Part shown: piece after piece, positions 1 to 10,631 of the stretch
Layout of the letters: each line of letters opens with the position of its first letter
Position numbering within the stretch: the stretch's first letter is position 1
Origin: Notolepis coatsorum
Lineage: Eukaryota > Chordata > Actinopteri > Aulopiformes > Paralepididae
Assembly: GCA_963971535.1 (NCBI GenBank)
Contig: OZ020593.1
Location: 40,226,766-40,290,765, forward strand
Length of the DNA stretch: 64,000 bases
Reading direction: 5' to 3'
Program-made: the position numbers and the translations under genes
Notes under the pieces: generated by a model
What the model was told of the DNA's origin: nothing
Databases searched by the model: none
Seen by the model: the letters and a program-made list of their open reading frames with translations, nothing else

Positions 1-212
1 TTTCTATTATGGGATGTTTAAATGCCCGATCTATTTCCAGGTTGTATAATAGTATATACGTCCAAATCATGTTGTTTTTTCGAGTTATTTCCACCGATCG
101 ATGTTCACTGTGTGAAGACTGAGTCTCTCTAACATTAGCGAGTGCCCGGACCACATATGGAGTGAGTCCTGCCGGGTTAAAGGTTGACATCCGGTTTCGA
201 TCTGCCGATCGG

Positions 213-226
213 CCACCAGATGGCGC
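213..226 (+). promoter_or_regulatory. CTCF-like motif, forward
   Basis: CCACCAGATGGCGC fits the core CTCF pattern CCASYAGRKGGCRS at every position. It lies left of all traced sapcd2 exons and no repeat was recognised around it. Confidence 0.5.
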
Positions 227-240
227 TCTTGAACCGCTAG

Positions 241-1000
241 AGAGTTGAGAGGAGGTCAGCACTGTGTGTCAAGGCTGCAGAGGGGAAATATGATTCCGAT
301 CACGTTTTCGGCAGTTAAAGTGTTAATAAACAGCAGTCTGTTATAATCACATTTTTATGAGCTAACGAATTCCATTATATTGGACATTTGTATTAATTAT
401 ATCAAGCGAAGAACTGAGAAATTTGGCAGAGAGAGACGGCAACATTATCGTGGGTTTGCGTGATGAATCTCCACCTCCCAACGACTTATTTGCGAGAGTA
501 TGCCGCTGCAGAGTCGCAGATTCAGCTGTTTTCAGGCCCTATCTGGGGACCGTTCAGCAGCGCCCCCCACCCAACAGCTGAATTGCCAATGGCTGAATTG
601 GAGTACTGCACTGTGCCGGCACTGCTGGTGTGCAGCTGTGGCTCTGCAGCTGCACATGCACTCGCAAACCCAGCACTAAACTCTCTCTGACAACGTCGTT
701 GTCATTATTAGAAGCAACGATGAAACAAATGTAATGATTGTTTCGTTCATCGCATAGGCTATTTAATTTTAGCCTATTTTAATACAATTCAAATAATCAA
801 ATTGTGCTTAGAGGGAATTATTTTCACCGGACATTATGACCGGAGAGATTAAATATGTCAGACTTCAACAGATTTTGCTGGTCAAATACCGGTAATTACC
901 GGCTAACGGAAACGCTGGTCTACATCTGTTTTTAATTCATTTTCAGTGACTAGTATCCAGTGTTTGTGTGTGCGCTGCCCGCACTCAGTATCAAAACAGT
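241..1000. other. No gene or known repeat recognised
   Basis: Mixed-composition DNA. An open stretch at 460-690 (+) reads MMNLHLPTTYLREYAAAESQ but has no recognisable domain or splice support. The terminal exon of sapcd2 was looked for here on the minus strand and not seen. Confidence 0.5.
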
Positions 1001-1240
1001 GGCTCGGGAGGTAGAGCAGTCGTCTGGTAATCCGGAGGTTCCCGGTTCGATTCCCGCTCCTCCCGGGCAGCGTGTCTAAGTGTCCTTGAGCAAGACACTT
1101 AACCCCTAACTGCTCCCGATGAGCAGGTTGGCACCTTGCATGGTTGCCTTTGCCGTCAGTGTGTGAGTGAATGGGTCAAATGTGAGGAACAAATTGTAAA
1201 GCGCTTTGGATAAAAGCCATATATAAATTGACCATTTACA
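1001..1240 (+). mobile_element. SINE family S1 (tRNA-headed, L2-like tail)
   Basis: The head has an A-box-like GGTAGAGCAG and a B box GGTTCGATTCC. The middle carries GTGTCCTTGAGCAAGACACT. The end, AAAGCGCTTTGGATAAAAG then a short ATATAAAT tail, resembles fish L2-type LINE 3' ends, as expected for a SINE borrowing LINE machinery. Other copies are at 21842-22120 (-) and 36268-36405 (+). Confidence 0.75.
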
Positions 1241-1344
1241 AAGAATATGAGGTGTGTAAAAAGCATACACCGTTGGGGGCGGTGGGCAAGTAATGTACTC
1301 TGTGGATACCTGAACATGAGTATCATCACCGGTATCACAGACTA

Positions 1345-1572
1345 CTGCGCTAAGCCTACTCCACAGTGCACACAAAGTAGGTTTCAGTTGTCCTCAGTCA
1401 GCTCGTACAAACAGGAGATCGACCCCATTGACTTTGCATTGGTTTGTGGCTAACTAGCCTGGCTAACATGAGGAATATCATTGATTGTGCTGAGAAAGGA
1501 CTGTACCAATCAACACCATTACTAAATAATCTGATATGGCTAGGGGTCCAAGAATCTGAACTATCCCTTTAA
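1345..1572 (+). mobile_element. Fragment of TTAAAGGGACAGTTCA-type DNA transposon
   Basis: Shares its sequence with 29713-30139: CTACTCCACAGTGCACACAA, CTGAGAAAGGACT, and the end GAACT(A/C)TCCCTTTAA. Only the right-hand part is present here. Confidence 0.55.
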
Positions 1573-1976
1573 GATAGTAAGTTGGAGTCTTGTGTTCATT
1601 CATTGTTAAAGACTTGGTTGAGTAATTTTGGGTTATCACATTCATGCTCTGAGTAATATGGATTGACTTCACAACTGCAAATACACAAGTTATTGATTTA
1701 GCTGAAATAATGTTTATACTGTATGTTACTAATACATTACAAAATTATATATATACATTTTATATATATATATAATATATATATATAGAAATAATTGATG
1801 AGAAATTTAGTCTAGTGTGTTGGGTAGAGGTCATGAAAGTTGCCAATACAAAAAGTGTCCCACTTTCGCTCAGTTCACCCCTATTTTCGTAACCCGAACC
1901 CTAAAATCGCGCAACACAACATTGAAAACCCAGTCCTTGTGTGTCCTTCCAGTGACTTCTACTCAGTGTCTCGTAC

Positions 1977-2096
1977 CTGTGTGAGCAGTCTATTCTGGTC
2001 CTTCAGTCTCTGAATGGCTTGCGGAGGGGCCGGGACTGGGGGCTGGGAACTGGAGGAGAGAGCTGTGGGCTGACCCCCCGAGGAAGGGAACGACTG
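1977..2096 (-). CDS. sapcd2: sapcd2 exon 5
   Basis: Exactly 40 codons: a Ser/Pro/Gln-rich stretch, then QAIQRLKDQNRLLTQ, which matches human QQTILMLKEQNRLLTQ. The acceptor CTCTCACAG lies in a GA-rich (sense-strand CT-rich) tract and the donor is CAG|GTACGA. The expected final exon (human EVTEKSERITQLEQEKSALI and about 20 more residues) was not found between 1 and 1976 on this strand, so it should lie to the left of the window. Confidence 0.88.
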
Positions 2097-2099
2097 CTG

Positions 2100-3051
2100 T
2101 GAGAGAGACAGAGAGAGAGAGAGAGAGAGGGACGCGCCATATTAGCAACTGAGTGATGACCATTATCCTTGAGTGTAAAGCCTTAAGGTCCCCTTATAAG
2201 GGGACCCTGCTTTTCTTTATCATAAATCGATCAATAGAGACCGTATTAGATCCCCATGTGGGGTATCATTGGAAAGCCACACTCATAATGTTTTTTTTTC
2301 TTTTTTTGTAGCGAATACCATAGACCATAACCCTATCAAAACAGCAGTCAAAGTGTATATTTTCATTTTTACCAATGTTTTATACGATTTTACCGATTTA
2401 CTGCCATTGGAAAGAAGAGCCTTTTCCCTATCCATAGATGTGTGATTTGGCCATAATAAGGTCAAGGTCAAGTTCAAGGTCAAATATGAATTTATAATTA
2501 AAATCGATTATAATTTATTACTGTATCTACAAATCCTTCTGTTTAATCATCTTCCCTTTATTCATTTGCTTAATTTCTTTTAGACTTGATCTCAAAAAGG
2601 TGGTGAATGAGCTCAGAGAGCGTCGCTCGGTTCCAGCACAATTGCAACATGGTGTTATTCACCGGCACAGATGCACAAATAAATCTTTTTTTCATTACAA
2701 ATTTACTCAAGCCTAGTAACAGACACAATATTTCTGACACTGGAAATACATACCCCTACATTGTAAAGCGATTTGAGAGAAAAAAGCTCTATATAAATGC
2801 AATGATTCATTCATTCCCTCTACTACTCTGTAGTAGTTATCAACAATAAGGTCTTTAGATTATCAAAGTATAAACAAAACTGACAAAATTATCACATTTT
2901 CTTGGAACATGGAAGGTACAGGCAACCATGGGACCAGCACCACGAGTCCAGAATTCCATCCGGAGCAACCGGGCCTGCTGGTCTCATGACAACCCAGGAG
3001 TTGTTTACTTCCAAATAACAACTCCACCCTGTCATACTGATCAATACTCAC
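2100..3051. other. sapcd2 intron 4
   Basis: A short GA microsatellite sits beside the exon 5 acceptor (2103-2130). The rest is AT-rich. A LINE/SINE-like end with a CATTCATTC tail lies at about 2770-2815, preceded by TTGTAAAGCGATTTGAGAG. No other structure was recognised. Confidence 0.5.
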
Positions 3052-3153
3052 CATCCCAGAGCAGGAAATGAGGTCGTTAAGGCAGCGGTTGACTTCCTGC
3101 AGTTTTGGAAGCAGAACATTCATGCGACTCTGATTGGCTTCTGTGAAGAAATC
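3052..3153 (-). CDS. sapcd2: sapcd2 exon 4
   Basis: Exactly 34 codons, phase 0 to phase 0. It reads DFFTEANQSRMNVLLPKLQE then VNRCLNDLISCSGM, matching human ADFGAAGSPRPLGRLLPKVQ then EVARCLGELL. The acceptor is CTTCCAG and the donor ATG|GTGAGT is strong. It continues the helical C-terminal half of the protein. Confidence 0.9.
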
Positions 3154-3875
3154 CTGGAAGGCCAGAAGAGACAAAGACACAGGACAGACACAGACATAGG
3201 ACAGACGAAGTCAGACTCGGCTTTATTGTCACATTCCTATTCTATCACAGCATAGAGGAGTGACATCCTGGTCATGGACAAATAAACAAATACATAAACA
3301 AATAAACAAATACACAAATAAGGATGGATGACTCAACTTTATAAAGTTGACAAAAACTCATATTTCAGTCAACTTCAACTCCCTGCCAATCACTGAAAAT
3401 ATAAATATGTGATCCAAAGATCATACTGCAGGAGTATCAGAAAGTAACTGATAGATAATTATTTTCAATAAAGTGAACGGGGTAGGGGAGCTCCAGTAGC
3501 TCACCGCGTATCTCGGCGCTATTTCGGCGTCGGGGACAACCGTGCGCGTCACGGATCTGGGGTACACGAGCTCGACTCCCGGACTCGCCGTATTTTCTCA
3601 GAGTGTCTTCCCCTATCTATATCCCATTCAACCTGTTTCTGTCGGTCATGCTTGACCAGAAAAAAGCGATAAACGCTAAAAAGAACCAGCTGTCTGGTCA
3701 AAGTTAAAAAAAAAAAAAAAAAAAAAGTGAACGGGGTCGTCACTTGTTGGCCAAGCTTGGTTTGCCTTCATTTAGTTTGGCACTTATTGAGAGTTGATTA
3801 GTTTGAATATATCCTCCAGCAATTGACAAATTTCGGCAACACTGAGGCACTACTAAATGGTGATTTTTCAATCCA
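3154..3875. other. sapcd2 intron 3, left part
   Basis: Holds a LINE-like 3' end on the minus strand (about 3205-3310, GGCTTTATTGTCACATTCC then AAATAAACA repeats). At about 3480-3730 is a tRNA-headed SINE-like piece (AGCTCCAGTAGCTCACCGCG, then GAGCTCGACTCCC) ending in a run of A at 3706-3725. Confidence 0.45.
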
Positions 3876-4640
3876 TGCCTCATGCGGGTGGTGTCCACGC
3901 TCCACCCAGCAGGCATCATGAGGGTGGTGTCCACGCTCCACCCAGCAGGCCTCATGAGGGTGGTGTCCACACTCCACCCAGCAGGCCTCATGAGGGTGGT
4001 GTCCACGCTCCACCCAGCAGGCCTCATGAGGGTGGTGTCCACGCTCGTCGCTCCACCCAGCAGGCCTCATGAGGGTGGTGTCCACGCTCCACCCAGCAGG
4101 CCTCATGAGGGTGGTGTCCACGCTCGTCGCTCCACCCAGCAGGCCTCATGAGGGTGGTGTCCACGCTCCACCCAGCAGGCCTCATGAGGGTGGTGTCCAC
4201 GCTCGTCGCTCCACCCAGCAGGCCTCATGCGGGTGGTGTCCACGCTCCACCCAGCAGGCCTCATGAGGGTGGTGTCCACGCTCGTCCCTCCACCCAGCAG
4301 GCCTCATGAGGGTGGTGTCCACGCTCCACCCAGCAGGCCTCATGAGGGTGGTGTCCACGCTCCACCCAGCAGGCCTCATGAGGGTGCTGTCCACGCTCCA
4401 CCCAGCAGGCCTCATGAGGGTGGTGTCCACGCTCCACCCAGCAGGCCTCATGAGGGTGGTGTCCACGCTCCACCCAGCAGGCCTCATGAGGGTGGTGTCC
4501 ACGCTCCACCCAGCAGGCCTCATGAGGGTGGTGTCCACGCTCCACCCAGCAGGCCTCATGAGGGTGGTGTCCACGCTCCACCCAGCAGGCCTCATGAGGG
4601 TGGTGTCCACGCTCCACCCAGCAGGCATCATGAGGGTGGT
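3876..4640 (+). repeat. 36-bp minisatellite, about 20 copies
   Basis: The unit reads CATGAGGGTGGTGTCCACGC then TCCACCCAGCAGGCCT. Four copies carry a 7-bp insert (GTCGCTC or GTCCCTC), making 43-bp variants. Because 36 is a multiple of three, the array is open in several frames on both strands (for example repeated MRVVSTLHPAGL); this is an effect of the repeat length, not a gene. Confidence 0.95.
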
Positions 4641-4887
4641 TGCTCACATATATGTCTGGCTTTAAATGATGCCCAGCAGGGAATGATGTTAATGAACAGA
4701 AGCGGTGTTTCCAGTGCAGCTCTTCTCATCGTGACTAGGTGCACTAGGGCTGGGTTTCAATTTCAATTACGACTTTGGCTTCCCACGATCATGAAAACAA
4801 GATAATCGAGATACAATTATTACTGTACCGCATGCCGCGCTGCTCTCATTTTTGTCTTGTGGTGTAAATGCAGTGCACCCTTCCTTC

Positions 4888-6473
4888 TAGGGCTGCAACG
4901 ATTAGTCGACATAATCGACGACGTCGATCATAAAAACTCGTCGACGCAGAATGTTTGCGTCGATTACTGTAGTCGTAAAAATAAATAAATAAAATATTAT
5001 TAAAAAAAAAGTTTTGCACTACCTATCTTTGTGAAAGTGGCTTCTCAGCTCTGGTCCAGCTGAAGACAGAGCAGAGGAACAGATTGGACATTGAGCATGA
5101 CCTCAGAGTAGGGCTGGGCGATAAAACGATAACGATAACTATCGCGATAAATTATTTCCTCGAAATAAACATGAAACGTGGTCGCAAAGTTTCGATATAT
5201 CGATTTCCAAGCTTGGCTCCGTTCAGCCTCGGCTCAGCACACTCACTAACAACAACCAACGTTACGTGATGACGTGACGTGCATACGCACAACAGCTAAC
5301 AACCAATCAGTGAAGGAGATGGCCGAGAGCGAACGAGATCCGGAAGGAGACCCAGAGGTACTAGGACTCAACAACAAGGCTTGCTAGGCTAATTAGCTTG
5401 CACGGCGTTGTTTTATATATTTACGTGCCGAGTATGTGTGTGTTTTGAATTCTGAGGCCACGTTTAAGTAGTGTGGGGTATACAGTGGATGTCGTTTCAA
5501 TATATTGTGGCGGAAGAGAGTATTTTAGTGTAATATTTAGCACATTGTCATGGAATACACCACTTATAAACAACAGGCTTGCTAGGCTAATTAATTCGCT
5601 TGCACGGCGTTGTTTTATATATTTACGTGCCGAGTATGTGTGTGTTTTGAATTCTGAGGCCACGTTTAAGTAGTGTGGGGTTATACAGTGGACGTCGTTT
5701 CAATATATTGTGGCGGAAGAGAGTTTTAGTGTCATATTTATTGTCATGAGATACTCCGCTTGTCGGCTGCTGCTAACGTGCGCGGACTGATGACGACATC
5801 AACTCGACTTGAGACATTCGCAGCAGCATAAGAAGTTAATTAAACTTGACAGACATTATATCGACGATAATTATCGATATCGAATTATATGAAAATAATT
5901 TTATAATTTTATCGCGATAACGTTTTTGGTCATATCGCCCAGCCCTACCTCAGAGTTGCTTTGTCTACCATCACCTCAGACTTTGAGACTCTTGTCAGGA
6001 GCAAACAACATCCCCAGTTATCCCATTAGTTCCCTGGGAAGAAGTCTGCTATATATGTTTTTTAGTTAAACACTTCCACTTTAATTTGTATTATTTAATT
6101 TATTTATCTTGTTATGAGTGATTGTTGTATTGTTCAAATACATTTAGCTTAAGATCCAAATTCAAATGTTTCATGAGTCATTATTTTAATTTGCTATGGG
6201 ATCATCATATGTTATGTTAAGTTAACTGTTAAGGCAGAGGGACTGGACAACAGGGTGACATTCACAGGTGTGCAGACTTGAGCATGTGAAGTAAAACATG
6301 CATTGGAGAAGGAGCCATGCCCACAGGAAGCAGAGATTGAGGGTGTGACAAAAATAATCGTTAGATTAGTCGACTAATCGAATGACAAAAATAATCGTTA
6401 GATTAGTCGACTAATCGAAAAAATTATCGACAGATTAGTCGATTACCAAAATAATCGTTAGTTGCAGCCCTTA
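4888..6473 (+). mobile_element. hAT-B with transposase C-terminal remnant, nested in hAT-A
   Basis: Ends TAGGGCTGCAACGATTAGTC and GTTGCAGCCCTTA, with an 8-bp target duplication (cttccttc / gttccttc). On both sides of the hAT-C insertion the DNA reads as a hAT dimerisation domain: CESGFSALVQLKTEQRNRLD, IEHDLR, then ALSTITSDFETLVRS and HPQLSH before a stop. This resembles ZBED-type hAT transposases. Most of the transposase is absent. Confidence 0.8.
5109..5947. mobile_element. hAT-C, non-autonomous, nested in hAT-B
   Basis: Ends TAGGGCTGGGCGATAAAACG and ATCGCCCAGCCCTA, with a perfect 8-bp target duplication, cctcagag, at 5101-5108 and 5948-5955. It sits inside the hATC coding remnant of hAT-B. 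It contains an internal direct duplication of about 200 bp (GTGCCGAGTATGTGTGTG and following, at about 5425 and 5628). Confidence 0.9.
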
Positions 6474-6496
6474 GTTCCTTCACAGCGGTGCGCTAC

Positions 6497-6531
6497 CCCC
6501 CCCCCCCCCCCCCCCCCCCCTCCCCAAGCCC
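6497..6531 (+). repeat. Poly-C run
   Basis: More than 30 nearly uninterrupted C bases, in the right half of hAT-A. It could form an i-motif or G-quadruplex and is a likely assembly trouble spot. Confidence 0.9.
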
Positions 6532-6678
6532 AAACAGTAGTTGCAGCTCGTGTTGAGAGGGAGGAGGGAGCTACGGCGTGTTTCTCCAGTTAATTTGACA
6601 CGTCTTTGGTAACTTGTACAAGATGACAGAAATTATGTTCTCATATCAATGAGTAATCGTGTTTAATAATCGTGATTT

Positions 6679-7431
6679 ATCTTCTTTTTTTTATCCACTT
6701 TCTCCCATTTTCTATTTTTTTCCCATCCCAATTTCGTATCGTCCAATTCAACCCTCCCCTGTCTCGAACGCTGTTTCTTGCCTCTAAGCCAGGGGTCAGG
6801 AACCTTTTTGACTGGGAGAGCCATAAAAGCCAAATATTTCTAAATATATTTCATTGAGAGCCATATAGTATTTTTAACATATAATAAATTAAATATGTCT
6901 TACTTTTAATGCGACTTCTGATGCTGCATGGTTTTGCTGATGGCCTTGTAATCTGGTTCATACGTGGTGAGGTTGAGCTTCATGCAGGCGTTGAGGCTTC
7001 CATCAGTTAAACGTGAGCGTAGGTTGGTCTTAATGTTCCTCATATGCGAGAATGACTGCCCACATGCATATGTAGAGCCAAACATGGTCAATACGGCAAT
7101 ACTCACACGCTGCATTGTGTGGTATGTCACAGGAAGCTCGTTCCACGGCGCGATCTTTCAGCGTCAGGGGTCTTCGCTTTGGAGGGGCGCCGTCCCCATC
7201 GCTTCCTGATTCTACTGCGCAGGCGCACCAACCGACCTGTAGGAGTCGCTGTCCACAACGCCCGATCCCCACCCATCAGTTTCCCACCCCCTAATACTGC
7301 CAATGTGTATTAGTACGGACGACCAGCTAAACTGAAAGCAATGTGGAGCGCTGGGATCGAACCCAGCGTCTCCAGCATTCGAGGTGAGCGCCTTGCACGA
7401 GGTGAGCCCACTGCACCACGTAGCCGCCCCT
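6679..7431 (-). mobile_element. SINE family S2, carrying a hAT fragment
   Basis: Inserted in hAT-A with a 12-bp target duplication, taatcgtgattt, at 6667-6678 and 7432-7443. The tRNA-like head, with B box GGGTTCGATCCC, is at the right, so the element runs leftward. A hAT fragment starting CAGGGGTCAGGAACC (6793) sits inside. On the minus strand at 6906-7100 it encodes a hAT dimerisation region, MFGSTYACGQSFSHMRNIKT then NLRSRLTDGSLNACMKL, ending at a stop. Confidence 0.75.
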
Positions 7432-7489
7432 TAATCGTGATTTTTCTATATCAATCACAATAACCGGGATTATGATGGAGCAGCCCTAC

Positions 7490-7636
7490 CGTGCAGTGGT
7501 TGCTCTGGCCGACCTGTCGCTGTCTCTCTGTGACGTTGTGGATCTGACTCTGGTACCAGTCCCTGGCACGCTCCACCAGCTCCAGACCTGCCAGCAAGGA
7601 GTCCTTCTCCTGCTCCAACTCCTTCATCTGCTTCAA
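7490..7636 (-). CDS. sapcd2: sapcd2 exon 3 (coiled coil)
   Basis: Exactly 49 codons, phase 0 at both ends. The residues LKQMKELEQEKDSLLAGLEL, then ERARDWYQSQ and ERQRQVGQS, match the human coiled coil KQMKELEQEKEVLLQGLEMM. The acceptor is CTCCTCACAG. The donor is ACG|GTAGGG, and everything after its first G is the TAGGGCTGC terminus of the hAT transposon that fills the next intron part (4745-7488). The placement fits the family: GQS is conserved and the DFF start of exon 4 aligns to human ADF. Confidence 0.92.
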
Positions 7637-7639
7637 CTG

Positions 7640-8050
7640 TGAGGAGAGGAGAGGAGAGGAGGAAATGAGGGAGAAAATTAGGGGGAACAAGTAGCAAAGA
7701 AGGTGACAGGGGGGATGAAATTGGTGCATAGGGGAAGGAAGGAGGAACAAAGATGGGATGGAGTGAATGATGGGAGAAAGAGGAGAATAATTAGATTCGA
7801 CTTTATTGTGAGTTCACACAAGGCAGTTTAAATGTGTCTTTCCCTGTATCCCTCCTAGTTACACACATAGTCCCCCTGCACATGTACATTTCTCCAGAGA
7901 GCAGGGTCGTCTAAAGTGAGTGCAGCTTTTGGGGTTCAGTGCCTTGCTCAAGGGCACACTCGCAGAGATAGGGAGCACTGTCGATCTAATGCCAGCCCCC
8001 CCAGCTGGAATACACCTTCCTGTATACCTCGGCCTCCATCTATACCTCTA
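7640..8050. other. sapcd2 intron 2, next to exon 3
   Basis: GA-rich DNA adjoins the exon 3 acceptor, then a repeat-like piece at about 7795-8030 (TTAGATTCGACTTTATTGTG, and GTGCCTTGCTCAAGGGCAC), which resembles a LINE/SINE 3' region on the minus strand. No gene recognised. Confidence 0.45.
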
Positions 8051-8079
8051 GAACACCCTGATAGCACAGGAGGAGAGGA

Positions 8080-8835
8080 AGGAGAAGGGAGGGATGGGGG
8101 GGACGAGGGTTAAGGAGGTGGTGGAGGAGGAGAAGAGGGAGGATGAGGGGTTGGAGTGAGGGAGGAGAGGAGGGGGAAGAGAGGTAGAGGAGAAAGAGGA
8201 TGAGAAGGTGTAAGAGAGAAGGAACAGGAGATAAGGAGTAGAGAATGAGAAGAGGGGAGGTGAAGGAGGAAGAGGGGGAGAAGGAGAAGGGGGAGGAAGA
8301 GGAGCAGTAGAGGAGAAGGGGGTGGGAAGAGGAGCAGTAGAGAAGAGGTTAGGAAGGAGAGTAATAGAGAAGGAGAGGAGGAGCAGTAGAGAAGGAGAAG
8401 AGGGGAGGAAGAGGAGCAGTAAATAAGGAGAATAGGGGAGGAAGAGGAGCAGTAGAGAAGAAGGGGGGAGGAAGAGGAGCAGTAGAGAAGGAGATGATGG
8501 GAGGAAGAGGAGCAGTAGAGAAGGATAAGAGGGGAGGAAGAGGAGCAATAGAGAAGGAGAAGAGAGGAGGAAGAGGGGAGAAGGAGCATGAGTGAGGGAA
8601 GAGTTAGAAGATAAGAGGGGAGGTGGAGGAGGAAGAGGTGGAGAAGGAGCATGAGTGGGGGAAGAGTTAGAAGATAAGAGGGGAGGTGGAGGAGGAAGAG
8701 GTGGAGAAGGGGAGGAGGAGTGAGAAAATATGAAAGTGAAAAAAGGGGGAGATGAAGATAGAGAAAGAGAGGGGGGTTGAAGTGAGTGAGTGAAAGAGGA
8801 GGAGAGGAGTGAGAAGAGGGAGGACAAGAGAAGGG
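8080..8835 (+). repeat. Long polypurine tract with roughly 30-bp repeats
   Basis: About 750 bp almost purely A and G on the plus strand, with repeated GGGAGGAAGAGGAGCAGTAG and GAGAAGGAG motifs. On the sapcd2 strand it is polypyrimidine. Long Ser/Leu/Pro-rich open stretches on the minus strand are composition artefacts. Confidence 0.9.
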
Positions 8836-9039
8836 GGGTGTAGCCCTCCGACGTGTAGGGAGAAGAGCAGAGCAGGGTCCATATTCACAAAGCCTCACAA
8901 TGTGAGATTACTGATCTAGAGTCAGCTTCAGTCTGCTAGTTTGAATAAGGTCATGAAGACATACTATGTTCCTGGTCACTGACCTCAGATCAGATTCAGC
9001 ACTCCTACTCTGGGGAGCTTTGTGAATAGAGCCCAAGAC

Positions 9040-9310
9040 TGAGGAAAAAGGGGGGAGCCAAGGAGAGGAGAGGAGGGGAGGGGAGAGGAGAGGGAGAAAA
9101 GATGCAGGAAGAAGAAAAAAGAGAGGGTTGAGGGCAGAGTATGAAGAGAAGGACAAGAAGGGGAACAGAGAGGAAGGAGGGAGGTAAAGATGTAAGATGA
9201 GGAAGAGAGAGAATGGAAAAGTGGAGTAGGGGAGGAAGAGGGAGTGAGAGGAGGGGCAAGGAAAAAAGAAACAGAAGAGAGAAGAAGAAGAAAAAACATG
9301 GAAAACCTTT
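9040..9310 (+). repeat. Second polypurine tract
   Basis: A/G-rich on the plus strand (GGAGAGGAGAGGAGGGGAGG and similar). It is separated from the first tract by about 200 bp of ordinary DNA (8840-9040). Confidence 0.85.
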
Positions 9311-9832
9311 TTTCTCTCTCTAAACAACCACAACAAGTCGGCCGCTGATTCAAATCATGTGGTGATTCTTCATGTTCACTGCATTCCTCTCACAAAAGAC
9401 GATCAGAAAACCTCAAACCAAAACAACAAAAGACATCTCAACCTAATCATCATATTTTTCCATGCATCTAATGGCAATGTTTTCATGTCCTTGCCAACAA
9501 TCAAATGAAACCCATGCATTTCTTTATTATTATTATTTTTTTACTATGATGTCAAGGTAGGAAAACTCAAAACTCTGGTCTTTTCACATGGGGGCATCTG
9601 CGGCGGTCTCTTTTGTCCCGGGCCTGGAGACAATGGCGCCGTACCAATTGTGCCCGACTGACCCCCCCCCCCGGTCCCAGTCCCCCCACCCCTCATCCTA
9701 AACAGAGACAATGTTTAGAGGAGCAATCAGCCCAGCGTCATGGCAACCGCACAGCGGCCTAAGAATGGAGTAAACAGCAGACCCACTTCAACTTCAGCCT
9801 CCCCAGTGTATGTGTGTGTGAGTGAAAGTGGA

Positions 9833-9835
<3 letters not shown>
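9311..9835. other. Intronic DNA without recognised element
   Basis: Contains a T-run and AT-rich stretch (9520-9545) and a C-run (9662-9674). No gene, repeat family or splice-supported exon was recognised. Confidence 0.5.
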
Positions 9836-9891
<56 letters not shown>

Positions 9892-9903
9892 TGTGTGAGA
9901 GAA

Positions 9904-9978
<75 letters not shown>

Positions 9979-9980
9979 TT
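9836..9980 (+). repeat. Compound (GA)n-(GT)n microsatellite
   Basis: (GA)n at about 9836-9886 and (GT)n at about 9909-9977, separated by a short TTTGTGTGAGAGAACGTG spacer. Confidence 0.95.
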
Positions 9981-10439
9981 ACGTGTGTGTATGTGTGTGT
10001 GTGAGCACGTCCCAGCAAGGCTGCATTGAGTTGTGCTGACCAGGCTATCCATGCAGCCCATTGCCATGGCCCAGGCCCCAATGTTGGCATACAGCCACCT
10101 GGTGTGTCATCTATCCATCCCTCCATCCATCAAACTATTAATTAATTCATCAAACCATCCATCAATCCATCCCACCATCTCTCCGACCACCTGCCTTGTA
10201 AATACACTTCACACAGTAGCTCTCCCTGCTCCACCTAGCATATTAATATCTACATATCTAACGTTAGATACATACAGAGACTGAGGGGTGTCATATTCCA
10301 ATTGTTATTAGACGGCCACCCGCTACATTGAATAAAGTTGACTGTATAAAGTTGACAGAGACTGAATGAGGGGTCAATACAAAAACCAAACTCAACCCTG
10401 TATCCTCCCGTGGTGCTACACACAAAACACATTTCCCCC

Positions 10440-10590
10440 CCCATTCACCATCTGAATGAGAGGGGAGAGAGAGAGTGGGGGACAGAGAGGGGGAGAGAGA
10501 GAGAAGGGGAGAGAGAAAGAGGCAGAGAGAGAGGGACAAATAGAGAGAGTGGGACAGAGAGGGACAGAGAGAGAGAGAGCTGAGGGGGGT
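10440..10590 (+). repeat. GA-rich tract
   Basis: Impure (GA/GGGA)n on the plus strand leading into the 20-bp minisatellite. Confidence 0.85.
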
Positions 10591-10631
10591 TTATGGCTGG
10601 AATGAAGTGTGACCATGAGCGTGACCCACAG

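Larger units (their letters stand above)
4745..7488. mobile_element. Outer hAT-type element (hAT-A) abutting sapcd2 exon 3
   Basis: The left end is TAGGGCTGGGTTTCAATTTC and the right end is GAGCAGCCCTA. A short relative with both ends lies at 48154-48347. Flanking octamers are aggtgcac and ccgtgcag, sharing five central bases, so the target duplication is decayed. It contains the hAT-B/C nest (4888-6473) and an S2 SINE (6679-7431). Its right end is the splice donor of sapcd2 exon 3. Confidence 0.7.

Noticed and set aside
1010-1070. tRNA gene
   Set aside because: A and B boxes are those of an S1 SINE head; the same head occurs at other copies with a SINE body attached.
3876-4805. Open frames of 70-190 codons in the 36-bp array
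   Set aside because: They arise because the unit is a multiple of three with no stops; they occur in several frames on both strands.
8048-9353. Leu/Ser/Pro-rich frames of up to 262 codons on the minus strand
   Set aside because: A pure polypyrimidine strand has no stop codons; there is no domain and no splice support.
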